Position numbers and translations under genes: made by a program. The notes below the pieces were generated by a model. It worked only from the letters and a program-made list of their open reading frames with translations. It had not been told where the DNA came from and searched no databases. This document shows, piece by piece, positions 43,031-51,628 of a stretch of 64,000 nt of DNA (position 1 is the first letter of the stretch; each line of letters begins with the position of its first letter). The stretch covers positions 4,319 to 68,318 of the forward strand of contig JAEWYO010000036.1 in the NCBI GenBank assembly GCA_023395595.1, in the 5' to 3' direction. The DNA is from Bacillota bacterium. GTDB lineage: Bacteria; Bacillota; Clostridia; Christensenellales; CAG-138.

Positions 43031-43586
43031 GAGATTTGCCTCCTTCAATTTTGTAAAAGAAATGTGATAGAAAGGATGGGTGGGAATTACAAGTTCATTT
43101 TAGCGTCGTTATGAAGCCTTGTCCAGTATTTCTTGCAAATATATTGTTTTTCACGCCGTCCCTGCCTGGTTTGCCGCGTACTTCTGCAGTAGCGCTATAA
43201 AGCGTCCGTCATCTTGCAGGAAATGCTGTAATTTAACCGTTTTGTTGGGGATAATTGGCTCTGATGATCGTATTTTGTTCGGTAGTATTTCCGAATTACA
43301 CGCCGAATTTCATCTTTTATAGTCGGTAAAGCGGGAAAACGCATGAAAAGAAGCGATGTTTTATGCAGCCTATACCGATATTTCCTGCACGTTTTTCGAA
43401 ATGTGATTTTCTTTGCGGAAAATTGTGTTTTTCACAAACGCGTAGTATACTGTTAGAAAATAATGGGGTGGAATTTTGTTTTTTTCGAAAGCACGCATTT
43501 TCACCCGGCGATTTGCGGTTTTTACCAGTATTACTACGGAACTTGATTCAGTCGGGTTCCGATTTTAGAAAAGAGGATCGCATCAC
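43031..43586. other. Divergent promoter region between the carbamoyltransferase cluster and pfkA
   Basis: About 550 bp of AT-rich sequence without a credible gene. The pfkA promoter is predicted at 43423-43451. The promoter of the minus-strand cluster should lie near 43060-43130, but no clear box pair was identified. Confidence 0.55.
43423..43451 (+). promoter_or_regulatory. Predicted pfkA promoter with TTGTG/CACAA dyad
   Basis: TTGTGT (43423-43428) and TATACT (43446-43451) are 17 bp apart. The -35 forms the left arm of the dyad TTGTG-N5-CACAA (43423-43437), whose half-sites equal those of a Rex operator but with a spacer of 5 instead of 8, so Rex binding is doubtful. Confidence 0.45.
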
Positions 43587-44561
43587 ATGGAAAACAAGAT
43601 TCGCAGAGTCGGTATCCTCACCAGCGGCGGAGACGCGCCAGGCATGAACGCCGCCATCCGCGCGGTTGTGCGCACATGCGTGCTGCACGGGGTTATCCCT
43701 GTCGGCATCCACCGCGGTTACAACGGACTCATTCATTCGGACGTGGTCGAGCTCGACGCGCGCGCCGTCAACGGCATCACCTCGCGCGGGGGCACGATTC
43801 TCTACACCGCCCGCAGCGAAGAATTCCGCACGGACGAAGGCGTACAGCGCGCAGCGGAAAACTGCAAATACCTCGGCATCGACGGCGTGATTGCCATCGG
43901 CGGCGACGGCACCTTCCGCGGCGCAAGAGAGCTCTCCAAATACGGCATCAACACCATCGGCATCCCGGGCACGATTGACAACGACATCGCCTGCTCGCAC
44001 TATTCCATCGGTTTTGATACCGCGGCAAACACCGCAATCGACGCCATCGACAAGCTTTCGGACACGATGCAGAGCCACCAGCGCACCAGCGTGGTCGAGA
44101 TCATGGGCAGAAACGCGGGTCACCTCGCGGTCTATGTCGGTATCTCGGTCGGTGCCACGGCGATCATCCTGCCGGAGCGCCCGTTTGACTTCGAGCGCGA
44201 CGTGGTGGAAAACATCCGCGAAGGGCAATATCGCGGCAAGCACCATCACCTCATCATCGTTGCCGAGGGCACGAACAGCACCAACGAGATCGCGCAGCGC
44301 TGCCGCGACGAGCTGGGTCTGGATACGCGCGTGACGATCATCGGGCACGTGCAGCGCGGCGGAAGCCCGTCCGCGCGCGACCGTGTGATGGCAACGCGCA
44401 TGGGGCACCGCGCGGTGGAGGAAATCCTCGCCGGCGGCACCAACCTGATCGTGTGCTATCGAAACAGCCAGATTACGACCATGCCCATCGACGAGGCGCT
44501 GACCATGACCAAAGACCTCGACGAGTATATGTATCGCGTCGCGACTGAAATCACGATCTGA
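43587..44561 (+). CDS. pfkA: ATP-dependent 6-phosphofructokinase
   Basis: A 324-residue enzyme, normal bacterial length, with TSGGDAPGMN (12-21), GGDGTFRGA (105-113), the catalytic TIDND (129-133) and MGRNAGHLA. The glycine before TIDND (PGTIDND rather than PKTIDND) marks the ATP-using type instead of the pyrophosphate type. It phosphorylates fructose 6-phosphate in glycolysis. It is monocistronic with a terminator directly after. Confidence 0.95.
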   Translation: MENKIRRVGILTSGGDAPGMNAAIRAVVRTCVLHGVIPVGIHRGYNGLIHSDVVELDARAVNGITSRGGTILYTARSEEFRTDEGVQRAAENCKYLGIDGVIAIGGDGTFRGARELSKYGINTIGIPGTIDNDIACSHYSIGFDTAANTAIDAIDKLSDTMQSHQRTSVVEIMGRNAGHLAVYVGISVGATAIILPERPFDFERDVVENIREGQYRGKHHHLIIVAEGTNSTNEIAQRCRDELGLDTRVTIIGHVQRGGSPSARDRVMATRMGHRAVEEILAGGTNLIVCYRNSQITTMPIDEALTMTKDLDEYMYRVATEITI

Positions 44562-44577
44562 AGCACGTTTCTTCCGA

Positions 44578-44603
44578 AAGCCCGGGTGTTTGCCCGGGTT
44601 TTC
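44578..44603 (+). terminator. Terminator of pfkA
   Basis: Stem AGCCCGGG/CCCGGGTT-type around two CCCGGG blocks (44581-44586 and 44593-44598) with a six-base loop, followed by TTTTCTT. It sits just ahead of the hydrolase gene. Confidence 0.75.
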
Positions 44604-44639
44604 TTGCGCAAGTTTTTTGAAGATGAGAGAGGAATAGCT

Positions 44640-45377
44640 ATGTTCTTTGATACGTATGGTTCGCCTGAAAACCCGACGCTGATTTTGCTGCACGGCGCAG
44701 CAGCGCTGGACACGTTTGCGCATCAATACGACCTGCTGGCTGAGCGTTTTTACGTACTGGTGCCACATCTGCCCGGCGCAGGCAAGGCCGCAGCGGAACT
44801 GTATGACCCGCAGGCGACCGCGGATGCGCTCGCGCAGTGGATCGAATCCCTCGCGGTCGGAACAGTGCGCGTGATGGGGCATTCCGTCGGCGCGGAGCTC
44901 GCGGTCAAGCTCGTGAGCGAGCATGAATCCCTCTTCTCCCGCGCCGTGTTTCTCAGCCCGTGGCTCTGCGCCAGCGAGCGCAGCGTCGTTCGCTTCACCA
45001 AACTTGCGCGGATGTCCTATGGCGCGATCAAGAACGCTTCCCTGCTTCGCATGCAGGCGAAGTATTGGGGATTGACGCCGGAGCAAACGGAGACGATGGT
45101 TGCCTACAGCCCGCGCATCCCGTTGGAGACCTATGTCGCGTTTTACGAACAGCGCATTCACCTAAGCAAGCTCTCCGGCTATGCGGGGGTGCAGATTCCG
45201 ATGCTGGCGATGTGCGCGCACGGTGAGACAGCGGAGACAAAGCAGTCTGTCCGCGCGCTGGGTGAACAAAACACAAACTGCCTCACGGTTATCTTCCCGC
45301 AAGGCAGTCATGATTTTGTTTTGCGCAACTATGGCTTGCTCAACCCCATGTTGCTGGATTTTCTAACGGCGGAGTGA
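44640..45377 (+). CDS. Alpha/beta hydrolase
   Basis: A 245-residue protein starting at 44640 (an upstream in-frame start would overlap the terminator). It has the oxyanion HG in LLHGAAALD (15-23), the nucleophile elbow GHSVGAE (80-86) with Ser82, and the terminal histidine in GSHDFVL near 229. The acid residue is not obvious. The substrate is unknown. GAGAGGAA precedes the ATG. It converges on the next gene with only 3 bp between stops. Confidence 0.85.
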   Translation: MFFDTYGSPENPTLILLHGAAALDTFAHQYDLLAERFYVLVPHLPGAGKAAAELYDPQATADALAQWIESLAVGTVRVMGHSVGAELAVKLVSEHESLFSRAVFLSPWLCASERSVVRFTKLARMSYGAIKNASLLRMQAKYWGLTPEQTETMVAYSPRIPLETYVAFYEQRIHLSKLSGYAGVQIPMLAMCAHGETAETKQSVRALGEQNTNCLTVIFPQGSHDFVLRNYGLLNPMLLDFLTAE

Positions 45378-45380
45378 ACG

Positions 45381-45923
45381 CTATGCCTTTGCGCTCTTTC
45401 CCGGCCATGTGAGGATCAGCGCAAACGGAATCACGTTGTTCTGCGTCAAGAAACCGCGCATGGTGTCGATATGCTGCTCTTTCCCCGCGTGCCCGTTGAG
45501 AAAGCGAAACTGCGCTTCTCCAGCCGCCGCAGGAGACAGGCTCTCGTCGGCATAAAATGTTACAAAATGAAAGCCGTCCTTGTGACAATACCAAATGATC
45601 CCCGCGCTTGTCCCTTCGGGCAGGCGCGCTTTTTTATTCCAGCGAAACTTCACCGGCATACGATAGCCGTGTTTCTTCAAATAGTATCGCAGCCGCAGGA
45701 TGTCCGTACCCGTGAGCCCGCGGAAAACCGAAAAGCGGATCAGCTCGTCGGCGAGCGTTTTTTCGTCCACACTCAGCCCCATCCGCTTGAGAAAGTTGTA
45801 TTCCGCAATCCAGCCGCAGCCGTTGATGTCGCTCGTAAACGCGCCGTAGCGAATATCCGTCACCCGCGCCTGATCGATGATATAGCCGTCTTTGGAATAT
45901 GGTGTTCTGATTGGTTGATCCAT
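45381..45923 (-). CDS. Hypothetical protein with cysteine-peptidase-like residues
   Basis: A 180-residue protein without a signal peptide. The order NGCGWIAEYNFL (Cys36), DGFHFVTFY (His119) and FRFLNG (Asn143) matches the Cys-His-Asn/Asp arrangement of papain-like and C39-type folds. No named family is recognised, so peptidase or transglutaminase-like activity is only a suggestion. GGTGAAAG precedes the ATG. It is on its own strand between two convergent or divergent neighbours. Confidence 0.65.
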   Translation of the reverse strand: MDQPIRTPYSKDGYIIDQARVTDIRYGAFTSDINGCGWIAEYNFLKRMGLSVDEKTLADELIRFSVFRGLTGTDILRLRYYLKKHGYRMPVKFRWNKKARLPEGTSAGIIWYCHKDGFHFVTFYADESLSPAAAGEAQFRFLNGHAGKEQHIDTMRGFLTQNNVIPFALILTWPGKSAKA

Positions 45924-46085
45924 GTGCTTTCACCGCCTGTCTTTGCGCAGGCTGCCTGCGCCGTGTCAGTTGTCGATCCGGCTCGTTGCGCTGCTCCCGA
46001 AGAAATCGCCTCAAACCGATCGAACGATAGCATCATTATAGCGGCTTACGCGCGATTTCACAATTCAAAAACGTTGCGCAAACGC

Positions 46086-46343
46086 TTACTTTGTCTCCAA
46101 TTGCTGCGCGGCGGCGATTGCGCGGGTCAGCTGGTCAGCGCAGGAGGTTTTCTTATAGCCGCATGTGTTGCCGGAGAGCAGCGCGATCACCCGTTCCGCA
46201 TCCATCCCTTCCACGAGCTTTGCAATCGCCTTGAGGTTTCCGTTGCAGCCCGCCGTGAAGACGAGGTTGTGAATTTTGCCCTGCGTCAGGTCAAACTCAA
46301 TCTTATTTGGGCAAACGCCTTTCGGCGTAAATGAATGTCTCAT
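46086..46343 (-). CDS. TSCPD domain protein (TIGR03905 type)
   Basis: An 85-residue protein with four cysteines: GVCPN, FTAGCNGN, GNTCGYKKTSC. This spacing matches the small TSCPD-domain family also found as the C-terminal piece of some ribonucleotide reductases. Its start overlaps the stop of the acyltransferase gene (ATGA). Function unknown; metal binding by the cysteines is likely. Confidence 0.85.
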   Translation of the reverse strand: MRHSFTPKGVCPNKIEFDLTQGKIHNLVFTAGCNGNLKAIAKLVEGMDAERVIALLSGNTCGYKKTSCADQLTRAIAAAQQLETK

Positions 46344-47692
46344 GTGTGAGCGGGTTCCCCTTTTGTTGAATTTTCTTGTGTTAGATCTTTCTGCTGTGCT
46401 TGTGTGTCTGCGTCGTCTTCCGCCTCAATCACTTCCAGCGAGACCAGCGGGCCCGGTTCGCGCTTGGGCGGGTGCCAAGCCAGAATCCGCTTTGCCATCG
46501 GATGCTCGATCAGATACGTTGCCGCAATGGCAAGCGCAAACGTTGCCGCAAGGATCAGCGCGGTATACGTCCATTGCCAGACGGTATCGCCGGTCATATT
46601 CGGCGGCTGCTGCCCCCTCCAGCTCGGAATTCGCCATTCTTTGAATTGAACGGCAATCCATTGATGCCAGATGTAGACGTTATATGAAATCAGCGACAAA
46701 AAGCGCATAACCTTGTTGGAAAACAGCCAGCGGATGCCGGAGAACGTCAGCGCGGCGGACACGGTGATCAGCGCAAACACCAGCGAGAGCGAGAAGCGGG
46801 TCTGCGCCTGCCAAAGTTGAATCAGCTTCGGCTCCGGCGTCGCCTGCATGATGCCAAACAGCAGCGCAAACCCCGCGACCAACCCGGCAAGCGCGAGCGC
46901 GGAGAGCTGCGGGCTGCGTTTGAGAAATTTCCCCGCCAGAACGAAGAGGAACGCAAACGCCATTCCGTTTGCAAACACGCCAAAGAATGCGGGCAGCTGG
47001 TTCACCGTCATGCGAATGTTTTCCGGATGCGCCAGCGCGAAGCCGCGCAGATACACCACGGATATGGCGAGCATGCCAAGATACGTCCAAACCGGTTTTT
47101 TCGCAAACGCCTTTGCCAGAAACGGAAAAAACACATAGAACTGCATCTCGATGGCAGCCGTCCAGAGTACGCCGTTGATCTTGTTCGCCAGCAATGTATC
47201 CATAAAGAACGTCTGCGTAAACGTCAGCGTCGGCACCAAATCCCCCAGCGCATCCGAAACCGAGCGGTATGCATGCGACGGCACGGACACGAGAAAAAAG
47301 ATCAGCAAAACAGCGACGAAATAGCTCGGCACGATCCGCGCGACGCGTTTTTTATAAAACAGGCGTGTGTCCGGCAGCGGTTCTTTTTCCAGCGCTGCGC
47401 GCGCATACGGCAAAAACAGACAAAATGCAGAGAGAAACAGCAGCCAATCGACAAACAGAAAGCCGGAACGCGGGAGAAAAAACAGATTCAGCGTCTGCGG
47501 CAAGCCAATGCGCGAAAGAAACGGCAGATCGATATACGGCATGATCCAGTTTTGCTGCCAGAAATGGAACCAGAGCACGCCGAACACTGCCAGCGCGCGC
47601 ACGCCATCGAGCACGTCGATGTGCTTTGTGTCAATATTGGTCTGATCCACCGCGATGGTCTGACAAGTGATTGTGTCCGTGATTTTTTCCAT
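46340..47692 (-). CDS. Acyltransferase family 3 membrane protein (OafA/YrhL type)
   Basis: A 450-residue integral membrane protein with about ten hydrophobic segments. It opens with the family start DVLDGVRALAVFGVLWFH, whose histidine is catalytic in this family, and has FFVKKRV-like LFYKKRVARIVPSY. The last 50 residues are a charged cytoplasmic tail. Such proteins O-acetylate surface polysaccharides or peptidoglycan. The start at 47692 is chosen because homologues begin shortly before the first helix; the longer frame to 47800 is in non-conserved sequence. No strong ribosome binding site is visible. Confidence 0.82.
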   Translation of the reverse strand: MEKITDTITCQTIAVDQTNIDTKHIDVLDGVRALAVFGVLWFHFWQQNWIMPYIDLPFLSRIGLPQTLNLFFLPRSGFLFVDWLLFLSAFCLFLPYARAALEKEPLPDTRLFYKKRVARIVPSYFVAVLLIFFLVSVPSHAYRSVSDALGDLVPTLTFTQTFFMDTLLANKINGVLWTAAIEMQFYVFFPFLAKAFAKKPVWTYLGMLAISVVYLRGFALAHPENIRMTVNQLPAFFGVFANGMAFAFLFVLAGKFLKRSPQLSALALAGLVAGFALLFGIMQATPEPKLIQLWQAQTRFSLSLVFALITVSAALTFSGIRWLFSNKVMRFLSLISYNVYIWHQWIAVQFKEWRIPSWRGQQPPNMTGDTVWQWTYTALILAATFALAIAATYLIEHPMAKRILAWHPPKREPGPLVSLEVIEAEDDADTQAQQKDLTQENSTKGEPAHT

Positions 47693-47785
47693 GCGGATAG
47701 TGTACCACAACGGTATTTTGCGAAAAAGATGGGTTTTTGTTGTATTTGATCCGCGTTTTTCTACGATGTGTTGTGAAAAAACGCG

Positions 47786-47911
47786 TTGCGTACAAATCAA
47801 TTCGCAAAAATACGTTTACTCGTCTTCAGTCTCTCTGTTGCGTATGATTTGCGTACAAATGAATTCACTAAAATACGGTTGTCCGTCTTCTTTCTCTCTG
47901 CTGCGTGTATT
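47786..47911. repeat. 63-bp imperfect direct repeat upstream of galM
   Basis: Two adjacent copies start with TTGCGTACAAAT at 47786 and 47849. They share the CGTCTTC..TCTCTCTG.TGCGT core and differ at about ten positions. The second copy ends in TATAAT (47911-47916), a likely -10 for galM. Confidence 0.85.
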
Positions 47912-47985
47912 ATAATAGAAAAAACATGTTTCCGGCGTGGAGTAAAACGCGCGGTGAACGCATGGATTACGGGAGGTTTGTCTGC

Positions 47986-49029
47986 ATGAGCGTTTCAGTT
48001 TCCGAGTTTGGTCACCTGCCCTCCGGCGAGGCGGTGCTTCGCTATACCATCACCAACAAGCACGGCGCAAGCGCCAGCTTCCTCAACTATGGTGCGACCT
48101 GGCAGAGCATGTTTGTGCCCAACCGTAAAGGCGAGCTCGTCGATGTCGTGCTGGGTTACGACACGATTGAGGATTATCAGAAGAACTTCATGTTTCTCGG
48201 TGCAACCATCGGGCGCGTGGCAAATCGCATCAAGGATGCGCGCTTTACCCTAAACGGCGTGGAATACAAGCTCGCCGCAAACAACGGCAATGCCTGTTTG
48301 CACGGCGGCGTGGTCGGTTTCGATAAGAAGATTTGGCAGGCGCAAATTGACGGAGACTCCGTCTTCTTCTCGCTCACCAGCCCGGATGGCGAAGAAGGCT
48401 TCCCCGGGGCGCTCTCCGTCGTAGTCATCTACACGCTGGACGAGGAAAACGCGCTCTCGATCCAATATCTGATCAACAGCGACCAGGACACGATCCAGAA
48501 CATGACCAACCACGCATATTTCAACCTTGCGGGTCAGGGTCAGCGGGATATCCTCGGTCAGTTGCTCCAAATCGACGCGGACAAGTTCACCCGCATCGAT
48601 CACGATGTTTTGCCGACCGGCGAAATCGTGCCCGTGTTCGGCACGCCGCTGGACTTCACCAAAGCGAAGCCCATTGGGCGCGACATCAAAGCCAAGGCGG
48701 AGCAGGTCGATGTTCTGGGCGGCTATGACCACAACTTTGTACTCAAGCACAGATCGGGCGGCGTGGAGAAAATCGCAACGGTGGTTGATCCCGTCGGCGG
48801 CGTGGCGATGGACGTATACACCGATCAGCCGGGTATCCAGCTCTTTACTCCGCCGGATTTTTCCTATATGACCGGCAAGGGCGGCGTGCAATATGGCGCG
48901 CGTCCTTCCTTCTGCCTCGAAACGCAGCATTTCGCAGACGCGATGAACCACGAAAATTTCCCAAGCATCGTTCTGCACGCAGGCGAGGTGTTTTCCTCCG
49001 AAACCATCTATCGCTTCCGGGTGGAATAA
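47986..49029 (+). CDS. galM: Aldose 1-epimerase (mutarotase)
   Basis: A 347-residue protein with the GalM residues: GATIGRVANRI near 66-76, the first histidine in LHGGVVGFDK near 103-112, catalytic His in NHAYFNL near 174-180, and the glutamate in FCLETQHFADA near 308-318. It interconverts alpha and beta anomers of aldoses. The ATG at 47986 is preferred because GGGAGG lies ten bases upstream; the longer frame to 47905 covers the promoter region. Confidence 0.92.
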   Translation: MSVSVSEFGHLPSGEAVLRYTITNKHGASASFLNYGATWQSMFVPNRKGELVDVVLGYDTIEDYQKNFMFLGATIGRVANRIKDARFTLNGVEYKLAANNGNACLHGGVVGFDKKIWQAQIDGDSVFFSLTSPDGEEGFPGALSVVVIYTLDEENALSIQYLINSDQDTIQNMTNHAYFNLAGQGQRDILGQLLQIDADKFTRIDHDVLPTGEIVPVFGTPLDFTKAKPIGRDIKAKAEQVDVLGGYDHNFVLKHRSGGVEKIATVVDPVGGVAMDVYTDQPGIQLFTPPDFSYMTGKGGVQYGARPSFCLETQHFADAMNHENFPSIVLHAGEVFSSETIYRFRVE

Positions 49030-49043
49030 AAAATACGTGTAGC

Positions 49044-49073
49044 AAAAATCCGCCTTTCACGGGCGGATTTTTT
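49044..49073. terminator. Bidirectional terminator after galM
   Basis: Stem AAAATCCGCC/GGCGGATTTT with a seven-base loop and T/A-rich flanks. It also suits the convergent RelB-like gene. Confidence 0.88.
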
Positions 49074-49117
49074 GATTGCATGTAAACGTTTTCCCCAACG
49101 GCGGGTAGAAAACACGA

Positions 49118-49393
49118 TCAGTCCACTTCCTCATCCGGAAGGGAATCCGCGCCGTCGAACACGCGGCTGAGCCCGTTGCAGCCCGGCTCATAGTCCATGT
49201 GGCGCTCGTGCTCATATTCGCGCACATCCGCGTTGAGCCGCAGATCAAACGGCATGCCGTTGCTGCGAACCGAGGCACGCAAAAATACCGTCAGCGCGGT
49301 GGACAGATTCATCCCCAGTTCGGCATACACTGCTTCCGCTTTGCGCTTGAGTTCGGAATCGACACGAATGTTGATGTTGACCGACTTCGACAT
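49118..49393 (-). CDS. RelB/DinJ family antitoxin, no toxin partner
   Basis: A 91-residue protein whose first 45 residues form a ribbon-helix-helix typical of DinJ/RelB (VNINIRVDSELKRKAEAVYAELGMN, then LSTALTVFL). The rest (FDLRLNADVREYEHERH) would wrap a toxin. No YafQ/RelE-like gene lies on either side, so it is an orphan or acts only as a DNA-binding regulator. GAGGT precedes the ATG. Confidence 0.85.
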   Translation of the reverse strand: MSKSVNINIRVDSELKRKAEAVYAELGMNLSTALTVFLRASVRSNGMPFDLRLNADVREYEHERHMDYEPGCNGLSRVFDGADSLPDEEVD

Positions 49394-49463
49394 TGCAAAT
49401 ACCTCGTTTCAAAACAAAGATACCATATCGAAAAGAGGTCTGCAACAGGGAAAGTTTTTCGTG

Positions 49464-49483
49464 TTACAATGTGATTACAATGT
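49464..49483 (-). promoter_or_regulatory. Direct repeats upstream of the RelB-like gene (possible operator)
   Basis: TTACAATGT occurs at 49464-49472 and 49475-49483, eleven bases apart, about one helical turn. Ribbon-helix-helix antitoxins often bind such paired short sites to control their own operon. They lie 71-90 bp upstream of the start. Confidence 0.45.
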
Positions 49484-49539
49484 AAATCATTTGCCGTAAA
49501 TCAGCTATTTCTGAGTTATCAACTCTCGAAGCAGCGCTG

Positions 49540-50766
49540 CTAGACGATCTGAAACAGATAAAACTTCAGATAATCCGTTTCGGGCACATGCATGAGCGTC
49601 GGATGATCCGGCGACTGCCTGCGCGCTTCGATGAGCTTGAGGGCAACGCCCGCATCCCGCGCGGCGGAGAGCAGCATCTTCTCAAACAGCTCGCTGGGCA
49701 TAAAATGAGAGCATGAGCACGTCGCCAAATACCCCCCACGCGGCAGCAGCTTCATCGCGTTGTAGTTGATGGTCTTGTATCCCCGCTCCGCACCCGCGAT
49801 GGTTTTCCGGCTCTTTGTAAACGCCGGCGGATCGAGAATGATCATATCGTATATATCATGCTTCTCCATGAGCTGCGGCAGCAGGTCAAACACATCTGCG
49901 CAGACAAAATCCATCTTCGCCGTGAGTTCGTTCTTCTCCGCGTTCGCGCGGGCAAGCTCCACCGCCGCCGCAGACACATCCACGGCGGTGACATGCGCCG
50001 CACCCGCCTTTGCGGCGTTGAGCGCAAACGAGCCCGTATGCGTGAAGCAGTCTAACACGCGCTTTCCGCGCGCGATCTTTGCCGCGGCGAGGCGGTTGTA
50101 TTTCTGGTCGAGGAAGAACCCCGTCTTTTGCCCGTTTTCGACATCCACATCGTAGCGAATGCCGTTTTCAACGATCTCGATGCGCGGGCTCGGCGGTTCC
50201 GGCAGAAAGCCCGCGCGATACCAGCCCTTCTCCAGTTTGAGGCCCTCAAGTTCGCGGATGCCGACCTCATTTCGCTCGAATATGCCGCGCACCTCGATTC
50301 CGTCTTCCTTGAGCAGAGAAACCAGCAGACGATAAAGCATGTCCTTGATGCGCTCTATGCCCACGGAGAGCACCTGGCTCACCAGCACATCGTGATAGCA
50401 ATCGATGGTCAAGCCAGGCAGTCCGTCCGCCTCGCCGAAGATCAGCCGGCAGCAACCGTAGTCCTCGCCCATCGCGGTCTTGCGATAGTCCAGCGCATAG
50501 CGCAGCCTGCGCGAGAAGAATGCTTCGTCGAACTTCTCGTTTGCGTTGCTGGAGAGCAGGCGCAGGCGGATCTTGCTTTGCTTGCTCAGAAAGCCCGTGC
50601 CCAGATATGCGCCTTTTTCGGAAAACGCGTCCACGAGCGTGCCGTTTTCAATCGCGTCTGTGTTGCCGGACACCTCCGTGTCGTACACCCAGGGATGCCC
50701 CGCCTTCACGGAGCCTTCCGCCCGTTTGGATATGGTCAGCCGCGCAAACGCGCGTTCTTGTTTCAT
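49540..50766 (-). CDS. rlmI: RlmI-like class I rRNA large subunit methyltransferase
   Basis: A 408-residue protein: an N-terminal PUA-like domain (about 1-85, GHPWVYDTEV), an EEHI-like central domain, and a SAM-binding domain with VLDCFTHTGSFALNAAKAGA near 236-255, an acidic loop VDVS, and LDPPAFTKSRK with the DPP motif near 311-320. The family methylates C5 of a cytosine in 23S rRNA (C1962 in E. coli). The last motif ends with CSCSHFM, which carries the candidate catalytic cysteines. Confidence 0.88.
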   Translation of the reverse strand: MKQERAFARLTISKRAEGSVKAGHPWVYDTEVSGNTDAIENGTLVDAFSEKGAYLGTGFLSKQSKIRLRLLSSNANEKFDEAFFSRRLRYALDYRKTAMGEDYGCCRLIFGEADGLPGLTIDCYHDVLVSQVLSVGIERIKDMLYRLLVSLLKEDGIEVRGIFERNEVGIRELEGLKLEKGWYRAGFLPEPPSPRIEIVENGIRYDVDVENGQKTGFFLDQKYNRLAAAKIARGKRVLDCFTHTGSFALNAAKAGAAHVTAVDVSAAAVELARANAEKNELTAKMDFVCADVFDLLPQLMEKHDIYDMIILDPPAFTKSRKTIAGAERGYKTINYNAMKLLPRGGYLATCSCSHFMPSELFEKMLLSAARDAGVALKLIEARRQSPDHPTLMHVPETDYLKFYLFQIV

Positions 50767-50914
50767 ATGCGTTCTCTTTTCTCTCTTGCCGTATTTGATT
50801 ATTTGTGAAGTATGTTTTTTTGCGCCAGATCGAACGAATTTATGCGTTCTCTTCTCTTAATGCCGTATTTGATTATTGGCGAAGTATGTTTTTCGCGTTT
50901 GATCGAACGAATCG
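50767..50914. repeat. 75-bp imperfect direct repeat upstream of the rlmI-like gene
   Basis: Two adjacent units begin with ATGCGTTCTC at 50767 and 50842. They share CCGTATTTGATTATT, GAAGTATGTTTTT and GATCGAACGAAT blocks. The first unit touches the rlmI-like start codon, so the 5' untranslated region, including the ribosome binding site, has been duplicated. Confidence 0.85.
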
Positions 50915-50946
50915 GTTTTACTTTTTGCAGCCGATCGCCTGTGCTC

Positions 50947-51261
50947 TTAGCCCTGCGCTTTGCTCGTGTTGGTCAGGAGTTTTTTGAGCCCCAGGAAAAT
51001 CAGCGAGGACGTAAAGACATTCAGCGCGCCCGCGAACGCGGCAACCATCAGCACAAACTGGCCCGTATAATCTTCAAACCAGGAAAAAAAGTAATCGCTT
51101 AGCGTGTCCGGCCCAATCTCCACGAAGATCACGATGCTGGTAATCACCAGCAGCAGTACACCAATCGTCAAGCAGATCTTCGCAATCATCAAAAATACCT
51201 TACCGGTTTTTTCAAGCAGGTCTTCAACGACAATTTCTCTGGTCTCAATCTTCTGTTCCAT
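50947..51261 (-). CDS. Small membrane protein, function unknown
   Basis: A 104-residue protein with two hydrophobic segments (about 24-48 and 66-95) separated by an acidic loop (DTLSDYFFSWFEDYTG). No family recognised. The ATG at 51261 is preferred over 51267 because GGAG is seven bases before it. It is transcribed toward the rlmI-like gene, 180 bp away with duplicated sequence between. Confidence 0.65.
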   Translation of the reverse strand: MEQKIETREIVVEDLLEKTGKVFLMIAKICLTIGVLLLVITSIVIFVEIGPDTLSDYFFSWFEDYTGQFVLMVAAFAGALNVFTSSLIFLGLKKLLTNTSKAQG

Positions 51262-51628
51262 ATGCATTCTCCTATTCTTTCATTCGCTTCCAGTCGCGCT
51301 ATGCGCGCTTCCTGATTTTGATGTTTTCTCTTCGCTGATTATATGCGATTTGAACGCCGAAAAGCAACAAACAAGGGTAGATCATCTCAAGTCATACTCT
51401 TCGTCCAATATTCGTAAAAATCATCTTACTTGTGCCGCACTTTTTTATTTTTAAGCTTTCCCTATTGCTTATTTGGGGCTATAATGGTAACGAACTCAAG
51501 GAAAGGAGTGTGATTGGACGGTGGATACCGTTCCCGAACGAAGTACATACATTCGAAAAACAGAAGCGCGCGTTCGGGAAGCTTCGCTTTCTTGCCGCGC
51601 GCGGTAAAGCGAAAGGAGTAACACTGCC
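51262..51628. other. Divergent region with the structured corA leader
   Basis: About 365 bp between the small membrane protein gene and corA. The right half is transcribed as the corA leader (see 51480-51618). The left half carries nothing recognisable beyond the presumed promoter of the membrane protein gene. Confidence 0.6.
51480..51618 (+). promoter_or_regulatory. corA promoter and structured 5' leader
   Basis: TATAAT at 51480-51485 starts a leader of about 135 nt. It contains a perfect 10-bp inverted repeat TTCCCGAACG/CGTTCGGGAA (51531-51540 and 51571-51580) directly followed by a second hairpin TTCGCTTT/AAAGCGAA (51583-51590 and 51606-51613) with an inner CC/GG pair around GCGCGC. The 3' arm of the second hairpin overlaps AAAGGAG (51612-51618), the corA ribosome binding site. 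No known M-box consensus was recognised. Confidence 0.6.

Noticed and set aside
43423..43437. Rex operator at the pfkA promoter
   Set aside because: Half-sites match but the spacer is 5 bp instead of 8, so binding by Rex is unlikely.
51480..51628. M-box magnesium riboswitch
   Set aside because: The leader is shorter than usual and I could not find the conserved M-box core; kept only as an unclassified structured leader.
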